A stretch of 64,000 nucleotides of DNA from Ustilago trichophora. Its lineage: Eukaryota > Basidiomycota > Ustilaginomycetes > Ustilaginales > Ustilaginaceae. Each line of letters begins with the position of its first letter. Position 1 is the first letter of the stretch. The notes below the pieces were generated by a model. It did not search any database and was not told where the DNA came from. It was given only the letters and a program-made list of their open reading frames with translations. Made by a program: the position numbers and the translations under genes. This document shows, one piece after another, positions 10,198 to 18,355 of the stretch. The DNA lies in assembly GCA_900323505.1 (NCBI GenBank), contig OOIN01000007.1:806001-870000 (forward strand), read 5' to 3'.

Positions 10198-10241
10198 GGT
10201 CGTATGGGTGACCTAGTACGGAGCTGGTCACCCATACGACC
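10198..10241. repeat. Right subterminal hairpin of Harbinger-type element
   Basis: Perfect 16-bp arms, GGTCGTATGGGTGACC and its complement, separated by 12 bases. The arm resembles a shortened copy of the terminal repeat (GGTCGT, then GGGTGACC), so it is probably a duplicated transposase-binding site. Confidence 0.75.
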
Positions 10242-10307
10242 GTCTAGGGGACACACTTTTTTCATGCGACACAATCGGAGCTCCAATTCATGCATAAGCG
10301 AGCTCAA

Positions 10308-10330
10308 GGTCACCCAGACGATGGACGACC
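10308..10330. repeat. Right terminal inverted repeat of Harbinger-type element
   Basis: Ends GGACGACC and is the imperfect inverse of 7187-7209. It stops 53 bp before the 3' end of the 5S rRNA gene. Confidence 0.65.
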
Positions 10331-10367
10331 AAAAACTCACTAATAAAAATGGAAACAAAAGGGAAAC

Positions 10368-10381
10368 AAAAAAAAAAAAAA
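10368..10381 (-). terminator. RNA polymerase III terminator of 5S gene
   Basis: A run of 14 A on the plus strand, hence 14 T on the transcribed orientation, begins two bases after the 5S 3' end. T runs terminate polymerase III. Confidence 0.8.
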
Positions 10382-10383
10382 GA

Positions 10384-10501
10384 AACTGCAGCACCTAGGA
10401 TTCCCGCGTGGTCCCCTACCGCAGTACTGACTAGGCGATACCTTGCTTAACTTCGCAGATCGGACGGGATGCGGTGCTTTCAAGGTTCTATGGCCGCAGA
10501 T
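10384..10501 (-). rRNA. 5S ribosomal RNA
   Basis: 118 nt on the minus strand, beginning AUCUGCGGCCAUAGAACC and ending GGUGCUGCAGUU. Recognisable parts are the G-C-A-C-C-G-C-A-U-C-C-C-G-U-C-C-G-A-U block (loops B and C, and the internal promoter), the A-A-G-U-U-A-A motif, and the near-universal fungal G-G-G-G-A-C-C-A-C-G-C-G-G-G-A-A-U-C-C-U block. The two ends can pair to close helix I. A 14-T terminator follows. No other ribosomal RNA gene is near, so this is a dispersed copy rather than part of an rDNA repeat. The Harbinger-type element lies immediately downstream. Confidence 0.95.
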
Positions 10502-10670
10502 GAATATTCTTCAGTGACATGCCCATATGTCAAGGTACTCTGAACCAATGTACCGGTGCAATCTTGATCTACATTCACCACTCGATCATTCGATTACAGT
10601 ACATAAGTCACACGAGGAGGAGTTCTGTGGGCCTTTGATTTAGGGTCATGTTGGAGAGAGAGAAAAGTAA

Positions 10671-11039
10671 TCAAACAGAGTAAGACTTTCTCCCGTAGCT
10701 ACGTACGAGCCTGCTATTTTCAGCAGGCATGTCTTGCAGGTGCTTGATCTCGGGTTTAAAAACTACGGGCTCTGGCTGCGGTTGCACGAATCGTGGTGAA
10801 GGGTTCTTGATTACACCCGAATCTTCAGCTACTTTGGAGGCGTCATTGTAAATCGTTCTGAAAGCTACAACAGTGTTCTCTGCAGCCTTTCCCACCTCTT
10901 GCAAAGAAGCCTCTGGCGGAAAACCGCGACGGTTGAAAGCCATTGGCAGAGACCTGGCTTGATTGGCGATGAGGATGGTGCATAACAGCAGTGCCACGAG
11001 CCTTGGGAGATGTTGCATTGTTTTGATCTTTGGTGACAT
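10671..11039 (-). CDS. Small secreted protein E, orphan
   Basis: Single exon. From the ATG at 11039 it has 122 residues; the ATG at 11018 gives 115 residues and places a classical signal peptide (Leu-rich, ending A-N-Q-A-R-S) at the very start, so it is the likelier start. The mature part is 90-odd residues, without cysteines in the mature region, rich in Pro, Glu and Val, with a V-Q-P-Q-P-E-P-V-V-F segment and an R-S-Y-G-R-K basic end. A TATTTAA box lies about 120 bp upstream (11150-11141). I recognise no family and see no convincing similarity to A-D. A secreted peptide of the same island; effector role inferred. Confidence 0.6.
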   Translation of the reverse strand: MSPKIKTMQHLPRLVALLLCTILIANQARSLPMAFNRRGFPPEASLQEVGKAAENTVVAFRTIYNDASKVAEDSGVIKNPSPRFVQPQPEPVVFKPEIKHLQDMPAENSRLVRSYGRKSYSV

Positions 11040-12744
11040 CTTCGGAGGGAATTGAGGCTTGGAAACACACCCCAACGTGTGATGTAAAGGGGGATGGTTG
11101 AGAGGTTCAAAAGAATGGTGAATGTCAAGTTTGAGCGATGCTTAAATACATCGAGACACTGACCAAGGTCGAAGTCGCAGACCATTCCAAAGCCTTCGTT
11201 GCAGGGGAAAACGGGCAGAGCTACAACACCGGGAATATTGGGGGTTTTTTTTTGTTACCTTTACTCATGCTCGTTTCTCAACCAGCGTTGTCGGGGCGTG
11301 GGAATCGTGTTCCCGTGATCACAAGACCTACCTCGACTTGGCCGAAGGAAGTATACTGAGATCGTGAGAATACAGCCGCTTGATAGATGAAATATGTCGC
11401 ATGCCCGTCGTTCGAATCAGATTACTTGATGAAATCCGATGTCGATCTTGTATTGTCACCATTTTGTATACATGCGTCGTTGACACCCTCTGGGAGCTCA
11501 TCTGTGCGGTAGTAATCTCAAAAGAGTCTTTCAGGCACCACAAAGCATCTGTCGTTGTATAATTGCTCTTACGCTTTTTGGTTTCATCAGCAATGCATGC
11601 CAAGCACCGATCAACATAGACAGAATGTGACGGGTTTCAAGAAAACCAGCATCAGCATCACGATCGGATAATTCTGAAATGAAGTGCACCGGAAGCCCGC
11701 TGTAGTTGCACAAGGCGCTCTTGTCACTAAAAGGTTACCTAAAATGCAGTGCATGGACACGAACCGTGGACCGACTTCGAGCTTTGTGAGTGGTACTGGA
11801 GCAGAGAATGTGGGAGCTTTCATTTCATCAGCAGCAAGCTTTCTGTCAGCGTTGCAGACGTCTTTTGCATCGATGGCTGTTCGAATTCTCACCCGGGTTG
11901 AAACTTTGCGAATCGGCGTCGAAAGTAGAGCCGACCATGTGAACGCGATGGGACCGACCACCAAGGTTCTCCCACCAGGACACTTGCACCGATCGTAGCA
12001 GACCATTGAAAAGCCAGTGGGACGGCTCGCAGCTGATCACACGATCTTCCACCGGTTGATATGAACCGACTAACATGCAGCGGGAAACTCTCTCTCTCTT
12101 CCCCCCTAAACGATCGCGTGAGACTCGGCATACGACAAGTCACACGGTCTAGAAAACTCCCCACTGGATCATTAGCAGCGCCCACTCGCCCACTCTGACC
12201 TCTTTCATCTTGACGAACCTCGATCATGCTGAGCTTTGAAATGAAGCACGAATCTGTGTGACATTTTTGCACTTTATACACGAGTGGCTCTACCAATTGG
12301 GGTGATCGGAAGACGGATCTATCATGGTGTTTTAATGCCTTTCTCTGCGGGTCTGCGGTGTTCCCGACGCCATTATGCACCTCTTGTCTATCCCTGCAGT
12401 TCAACTGTACCTATGAACGGATCATTCATTCAGCTTCGCCCACTCAACAACAGTACTTGTTCTCGTTTTTCAATTTTTTTTTTTTTTTTAGTTGTCGATG
12501 AAACGAGATGGATAGTACAATAGAGCTACCTGAAGGAATAAATACCCTAGATTCAATTTCCCCAAAAGCAAGTCCATGCTTCTTTACCTACATCTCATCC
12601 GACTGGGCTGAGCTTTCACGTCTACTCTCTCTCATCTTGATTCTTCCCAGACAAGAAAAAAAAAACAAATCGGTACCAGCTATTTTCTTCCAACTAGCCT
12701 CATCAAAGCCAACTTGTGTTTCTTTCAAGATCTCAAGCTCGACG
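11040..12744. other. Intergenic region between secreted genes E and F
   Basis: Contains the promoters of E (minus) and F (plus). Open frames such as 11684-11998 (plus) and 11611-12006 (minus) lack a signal peptide or any known domain. A T-run lies at about 12476-12489 and an AATAAATA box at 12537-12544 upstream of F. Nothing else identifiable. Confidence 0.4.
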
Positions 12745-13290
12745 ATGCGCTTAGTTCGATCGACGTCCTTAGCATGGTTGGTCATCTGCCTTTTGGTACT
12801 GACCTTGACCAACGACGCAACCGGACTTCTTTCCAGATTTCGAAAGAAGGCCAGTTCTTCTTCAGCTTCGTCTTCTAGGGAATTCTCGCTCTCAGTAATC
12901 CAACCGCACATGTCGCCAGAAGATTTTGAAAAAGTTTCACAACTCTGGAAGACCGCTGTAAAAAATGGCTGGATGAATCCTGTAACTGGTATGAATCCCC
13001 CTCCCCCCCCTCCCCCGCTTTTGCAATTCTTCCATCAGCAAGGACTAGAGAGAGAGAAGGAAAGAAAAGATCACTGACACCATCCATCAACCCTGTACTG
13101 CAATCCGAACAGGCCATCCAAACTTTCAACGCGATGGACAAGAGGCAAAACACATAAGTGAAATGATGGCTTTAATGGACCCTGCTCTCGAAAAAGCAGC
13201 AGCTGCAATGAAAGAATCCGGTCAGTTGCTTCACTAACCCTCAAAATCACACGCATTGCTCACACATCAATAGCCACCCCCAACACATAA
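12745..13290 (+). CDS. Small secreted protein F, two phase-1 introns
   Basis: Model: exons 12745-12988, 13113-13220 and 13274-13290, giving 122 residues. The ATG opens a strong signal peptide (about residues 1-26, Leu/Val/Thr-rich). The mature part starts with a basic segment and a Ser run, then M-S-P-E-D-F-E-K-V-S-Q-L-W and an Ala/Met-rich helix. Intron 1 begins GTATGA after a phase-1 break and ends CCGAACAG; intron 2 begins GTCAGT, has a CACTAAC branch site and ends AATAG, also phase 1. If intron 2 is retained, the protein ends a few codons later than exon 2. Two phase-1 introns match the layout of B, C and D, but sequence similarity is too weak to call it a paralog. No cysteines in the mature part; function unknown. 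Confidence 0.65.
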
Positions 13291-13529
13291 CATCCACAAC
13301 TCTGTAACAACCTTAATGCTTGTCCAATTCTCAAAATTCAACCCCTTCCTTCCCCGTCCCAAAATGAATGCTGAACGAAAACAAATCACAATTCACTTTT
13401 CCAACCCTACCGGTAGCACACATACCTTTTGAATCTTACACCAATCAAACTTAGACTGTACTGCAACGCTTGTATTGAGAGCCGTTTGTTTTTCTCTTTT
13501 TTGAAAAGTTTGCAGCTCGAGTGGCGAAT

Positions 13530-16500
13530 TTACTCTATGAGCATACTATCCTCCTCCTCGCCGGCATTCAACATACTCGTCTCCGCTCCAGCTTCGCCGT
13601 TCAAGATGCTCTGACCTGTAGCTTCTTGATGCTGAACCTCCCGAGCTGCGTATCCGGCCAACTCGACGGCGAGTCTTGGCAGATCCGAATCGTCCAAGAA
13701 GCTTGCCACAGTATCCTTTTCCTTGCTCTGATCCTGCAGTAGTAGCGAGATGAAATGATCTGGTGCAGATGCAAATCTGGCCTCTAGCAACTTCCTTTCT
13801 TCTTCTTTCTCCTCTCCATTCTCATCATTGTTGGATTCGACCACGAGATCCTGAACATCCACCCAAGCACCCCTATTCGACTCTTCATCTCCTACAACTT
13901 CCCTCAAGACTGCATAGAGCGCGGTACCTTTGAGATCGGCCAAAACAACCTGATCCGATACGCCTTGCGTCTCGCTCAATGCCAACCAGTCATCCCTTAA
14001 AACGGCTCTACGCCAGATCGCCTTTAACGCCGCACCAAGCCGTTGAGGAGGAACGTCCTTGGCCCGTACAATCACCTTGATGGCTGTGGCGAAATCTTCC
14101 AACTGATTCTCTGGAGTGTCTTTGAGAGTGAGCAGATCGACAAGTTCTTCGGATCCTAGGTACTTGTTGGAGAAGAGCAAATCCTGCACGAGGGTGAGAT
14201 AGTGCTGTCGATAAGCGGGATACTCGGAAAGTCGGGTGGCAACGCAATCCACGATGGATGTGGCAATCTCTCGCGCCTCAGCAGTGTTGGCTAAAGGCAA
14301 AATGTCCGGTAGACCACCCACAGAATTCTCCCACAGAGAAACCAAACTCTCTTGAACAGCAATCAGATCCAAATAATCATCAAACACTTCAACCTGCTTT
14401 TGAGTCCCCACCCGAGACACATCCTCTACACTCAGCGTCGAGAGATAGCCCAATTTAGCCAAACTCAACATCATCTTTCGCTGAGGCAGATTGTCCTCCT
14501 GCAATGCAAGATTTTCCAACTTGGCAGAGGCTTCCGAAAATCGACGAAGCGCAAGATCGTGCAACCAACCCAACCTGTCTTTGCCCGGTTGCGAGAGATA
14601 AGCTAGGACAAGGGAAGAGTATTCCGATTTTTGCGTCAAGAGCACCCGTGGTTGGCCAGTTTCAATATACCAGTCGTACAGTTCGAATGCAAAGGCTTCT
14701 TGATAGCGTTCGAGGTATGTATCGAGACGTGCGTCGGATCGAAGTGTTGGATCGGTCGACAGTTCGACCAGCGTTCGGAAGTCTTGGTACTGTTCGGCAA
14801 GGCTAAAGCTCCTATCGCTCCTTCCGATCGCCACAAGCGGTCTGATAAACATCGGCCTCGCCGAGCGATACGTAGTCGAGAAAACAGCCAACTCCCTCTC
14901 TAGACCTGCATCACCCCCAGCTGCCGTGGCAGCTTGGAGATAACCCAATCTCTCCTCGTAAGAGCAAAGCGCGATTTCGGCAAGCGAACACAGCTGACCT
15001 TTCAGTTCAACTTGGACCCTCTGTTCGCGCTTGACTTCCTCCGAGGCGGTCGAAGAGTACTCTGTCGAATGTGCATCGATTCCGGATCCCAGTTCTCGCG
15101 TGCGATCGGGGATCAAGTTGACCGTGATGGAGAAGAGCGTTTCCAAGAGTTGGACACTGACACTGGCGGCAGTCCACGTTTCGACCACAACCTTGTCCGT
15201 GATGATGCCGTACAGTGGGCCGCTCTCCTTGCGGTACCGCAGCGCAGCTTTTAAGGAGGATAGAATGGTACGGTTGAGCTCCAGCACAGCGCTAGACCGT
15301 GTGCGCAGCGGTTGGGCAGAAACCGTCTTGGTCTGCGTCAAAAGCCGATCGAGCAAACGCGGTGTCAGATCGGCGTGGTGACGGAAGAATCGACGAACCA
15401 GATCTCCCTCGCCTGAACTGAGACCTTGCTCGGTCATCACCACTTCAATCGCCTCGGCAAGAGGACTCTTTGCAGCAGAACCATGGTTGTGGGCAGACGT
15501 GTAAAACTCGTTCTGATAGACCCAGAGCTCGGTCAGTGCCGCTGCGAGTTCGGCATCGGCCCTCAACTGTCGCTTTGTCGTCTGCGGCAGCTTTTCGAGA
15601 TGGCCACAGGTCGCGACAAACTTGACGAGGAAGCGGAGTTTACCGAGTCGATCCTTGAGCGCAGTCCTCAGATCGACGGATGGCGGGACGGATTGCGAGA
15701 TGGGGTTAGAGAACGTGAGCAGTTCCCTGCTCAGCTCTTCGCACGCGGTCATGAGGGTACCCTGAAGATGAGAGGGGAGTTGAAAGGTCAGCGGGTTCAA
15801 TGGCGATTCTGAGTAGTAGAGCGCCTGTTCAAGTTTGCCTTTGAGTCGTTCGGTGTCGGCGCGTTGACGGTCGGCAGCAGAGGAGTATGCCGTGCAACGG
15901 TTGCGAATCTCGTCGATGCTCGTTTCGATCAAGAGAGATCCAGAGGTAGCGCTGATCAGCGACAGTGCAGCCACGGCGTTCGAGCCGTCGACGTCGACCG
16001 AGTCGCACCCGGATCCAATGAATCGATTCTTGACGTCATCCTTGAGCTTGATGACCTCTTCAAAAGTCTCGCAGCCCTGTTCGAGCTGTTTGGCTACCAC
16101 GGTATCGGCGAAGGAGATGAAGGCCGCCGGCCCGCCGTTCGGCAAGCTCAGCGTCGGCTGTGCATACGGTCGAGGATCGGCAAAGCTCAAGTAGTTGACC
16201 GTCAGGATCGAAGCGACAACGAACGATCCAGCATCCTTGACGGCGTCCAAGACAGCCAGTCCGTAGTTGAGCGGTTCGTGCTCTGCTTTGGCTTGCGAGT
16301 AGAGCAGCACAAGCTTACCATCCGCCTGAACGGCGCCGTCGAGGATGTCGAATGCCAGGCTCTGTGCGGCGCTGTATCGTTCATCGCTACGCTGGAGAAC
16401 GCTGCTTGCAACCACTTGTTGAACATCTTGTTCTGCAAGCAATCGCTCTCCACCCTGTTCGAGTACTTGCCACTTCTGCAGTGTCTTTCTGCCAATGGCA

Positions 16501-17651
16501 TATACCTCGCGGCCTTGCTTACCGGCTGAGACGGGTGCAATGGCAATCGATGAGATTTGATCGTTACTTGACCCCATCGCCGAAGTTGAGCCAAACAGGC
16601 GGCCAAGCAGACCGCGTGGCTGGGAGAAGGGTCGAATCTCGGCTTGGAGCACGCCGGCTCTGCTTCCCACCGATACGCGGAGCAGTCGAGACTGGCTGGT
16701 AGCGAGTACCACCGTCGACTCATCCACGCGCTGGAGCTGAATCACTGTCTCGGAAGACGATGAAAGAGGCGCAGTGATACGCTGTGCTCTATCTTGACGA
16801 GTGAGCGAAGATGATATGCCTTCCCACAGGCAAGTCTGACCATCTGGCGCCACAAGCAGTAGCGCTGGTTCTCTATTCGCCCCACGAGGCAGGAAACAGC
16901 AATGCGAGAGATCGTTGATCGCTGTCATGCTCGACGAAGCATACTGAGGCACAGGGAACACGAAGCACGTCGGCGATCCGGTACCGATTCCCCTACTCGA
17001 GTAGTTCCAGACAAAGCACTGGTTGCGAGAAAGCAAACACGCATAGCCAGTCTGCACATCGAGATGGCCCTGAAACGCGTCAATGTACAGATCTGCGTCT
17101 CTGAGCGCCTCCAGTACCTCGGTGGGAAGCTTGGAGTAGGCAGATACGTGGATCCACTGGTCACCCAGCAGAATGGTGCCCTCTTCGAGTTGTTGTTTTG
17201 CATCTTTGGCTGCGATGGCAGGTGCTCGGCGTCCTCCAAAACCAGTCGAATGGACAGTGTCGGCAACGGAGCGCATATCGTCGTCGCTCAACACCGATCC
17301 TTCGCGTTCGAAAGCGGTGCTAGGGCTGAGCAGAGATACGTTGGGGCCGGAAGCGGCGAGCATGGATGAAGGGCGAGGACGCGCGCGTGTGGTTCTAGGC
17401 CTCGAGGTACCGGTGAGAAAGAGCGAGCTTGACGAGACGTCAGCTGCATCGTTCATGTTGGTGCTATTGGGATCATTGCGTCGGAAGGTGGATGGCGAGA
17501 GGAAGGATGGCGGAGAGATGGGATCCTGACCGCCAAACACAGGAGTACCGGCGCGAGAGGGACGATTGGCAGAGCGAGATGCACCAACACCAGCTCCAGC
17601 GAGCGGTGTCGACGATCGAGCGTCCCTCGCTCGCGAAGGTGTGGTGAACAT
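13530..17651 (-). CDS. NUP133: Nucleoporin Nup133
   Basis: A scaffold protein of the Y-shaped Nup84/Nup107-160 complex of the nuclear pore. The frame gives 1373 residues from the first ATG (17651), without introns. The first 130 residues are Ser/Thr/Arg-rich and disordered. A beta-propeller region follows; W-I-H-V-S-A-Y-S-K-L-P-T-E-V-L-E-A-L-R resembles the start of the Nup133 N-terminal domain, and W-N-Y fits its first blades. The second half is all-helical, as in the Nup133 C-terminal domain, with L-G-W-L-H-D-L-A-L-R-R-F and related helices. The size is close to fungal and animal Nup133 (about 1150-1300), with an extended N terminus. Nup155 is the nearest alternative but is less likely. It marks the boundary between the accessory island and core genes. 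Confidence 0.85.
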   Translation of the reverse strand: MFTTPSRARDARSSTPLAGAGVGASRSANRPSRAGTPVFGGQDPISPPSFLSPSTFRRNDPNSTNMNDAADVSSSSLFLTGTSRPRTTRARPRPSSMLAASGPNVSLLSPSTAFEREGSVLSDDDMRSVADTVHSTGFGGRRAPAIAAKDAKQQLEEGTILLGDQWIHVSAYSKLPTEVLEALRDADLYIDAFQGHLDVQTGYACLLSRNQCFVWNYSSRGIGTGSPTCFVFPVPQYASSSMTAINDLSHCCFLPRGANREPALLLVAPDGQTCLWEGISSSLTRQDRAQRITAPLSSSSETVIQLQRVDESTVVLATSQSRLLRVSVGSRAGVLQAEIRPFSQPRGLLGRLFGSTSAMGSSNDQISSIAIAPVSAGKQGREVYAIGRKTLQKWQVLEQGGERLLAEQDVQQVVASSVLQRSDERYSAAQSLAFDILDGAVQADGKLVLLYSQAKAEHEPLNYGLAVLDAVKDAGSFVVASILTVNYLSFADPRPYAQPTLSLPNGGPAAFISFADTVVAKQLEQGCETFEEVIKLKDDVKNRFIGSGCDSVDVDGSNAVAALSLISATSGSLLIETSIDEIRNRCTAYSSAADRQRADTERLKGKLEQALYYSESPLNPLTFQLPSHLQGTLMTACEELSRELLTFSNPISQSVPPSVDLRTALKDRLGKLRFLVKFVATCGHLEKLPQTTKRQLRADAELAAALTELWVYQNEFYTSAHNHGSAAKSPLAEAIEVVMTEQGLSSGEGDLVRRFFRHHADLTPRLLDRLLTQTKTVSAQPLRTRSSAVLELNRTILSSLKAALRYRKESGPLYGIITDKVVVETWTAASVSVQLLETLFSITVNLIPDRTRELGSGIDAHSTEYSSTASEEVKREQRVQVELKGQLCSLAEIALCSYEERLGYLQAATAAGGDAGLERELAVFSTTYRSARPMFIRPLVAIGRSDRSFSLAEQYQDFRTLVELSTDPTLRSDARLDTYLERYQEAFAFELYDWYIETGQPRVLLTQKSEYSSLVLAYLSQPGKDRLGWLHDLALRRFSEASAKLENLALQEDNLPQRKMMLSLAKLGYLSTLSVEDVSRVGTQKQVEVFDDYLDLIAVQESLVSLWENSVGGLPDILPLANTAEAREIATSIVDCVATRLSEYPAYRQHYLTLVQDLLFSNKYLGSEELVDLLTLKDTPENQLEDFATAIKVIVRAKDVPPQRLGAALKAIWRRAVLRDDWLALSETQGVSDQVVLADLKGTALYAVLREVVGDEESNRGAWVDVQDLVVESNNDENGEEKEEERKLLEARFASAPDHFISLLLQDQSKEKDTVASFLDDSDLPRLAVELAGYAAREVQHQEATGQSILNGEAGAETSMLNAGEEEDSMLIE

Positions 17652-18355
17652 GTCGAACAGCACAAGACGCGGAGTAGCTGGAGCGTATCGACCGCTGCAA
17701 TCTCTTCCTGTTCAGCTTTTCAGTCAGAAATGATGGGGAAGACCGATGGGATGGGACGTTGGAAGAGGCTGTGTGTACTGTAGATGGAAGTGTGATGAAC
17801 CTATGTTGAACTTTTTTTTTTGGTGACGAGTTGTGTATTTGTGATGGTCAAAGCGAAGCTTCATTTTCTTCGCGTTCCGCACAAAACACACACCCGCCGA
17901 TGCAGCAGCGCTCATCCAAAATTCCACTTGATTCACAGAATCGGGGTTTTGGATCGGTGATTGGACAGGGCCACCTCACAGCAAATCTTATCCTGCAAGG
18001 ACTTCGAACGAGACTTCTGGCCTTAAACCGACCAGCAATAAGCAATGCAAAACAGACGAGACAAATGGAATCACATTGCTATGGGGTCAGTAGAGGAGAA
18101 TTGCTGGACAAGGTACGATGCTGAAGATACAGAAGGTAGACGAGAGGAACTGTTGACAAAATGTTCTGAAGGCGTTTGCGGAATGATCGAGATGCGAAGC
18201 ATTTGGGGCTGGATACGAGTCATTGAAAGTTTCGGAAAAGATAATTGGGGCTCAGTGGAGATCTGGAAGAGTAAGGTCCACGCTAGAGGGGGTTGTGCAT
18301 GTGCAGTTCCGACGACGACAGGACAAACGGAAGCGGCAAGATGCGGAGAGATGCG
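17652..18355. other. Intergenic region upstream of NUP133
   Basis: Holds the NUP133 promoter and the 3' end of the next gene. A T-run at about 17812-17820 and a CACACA stretch near 17885 are the only notable features; no gene is supported. Confidence 0.5.

Larger units (their letters stand above)
7187..10330. mobile_element. PIF/Harbinger-type DNA transposon, apparently complete
   Basis: A roughly 3.1-kb element with imperfect terminal inverted repeats: the left end reads GGTCGTCCGTCATATGGGTG and the right end, reversed, GGTCGTCCATCGTCTGGGTG. It carries the two proteins expected of this superfamily, a Myb/SANT-like DNA-binding protein and a DDE nuclease, in convergent orientation with only 29 bp between their stop codons. 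Both frames are intact. Subterminal hairpins occur at both ends. I could not identify a clear 3-bp TTA/TAA target duplication, so the outer limits may be off by a few bases. The superfamily is well known; autonomy is an inference from intact frames and catalytic residues. Confidence 0.8.

Noticed and set aside
11611..12404. Overlapping minus-strand frames between E and F
   Set aside because: No start context, domain or splice evidence, and length is within chance for this base composition.
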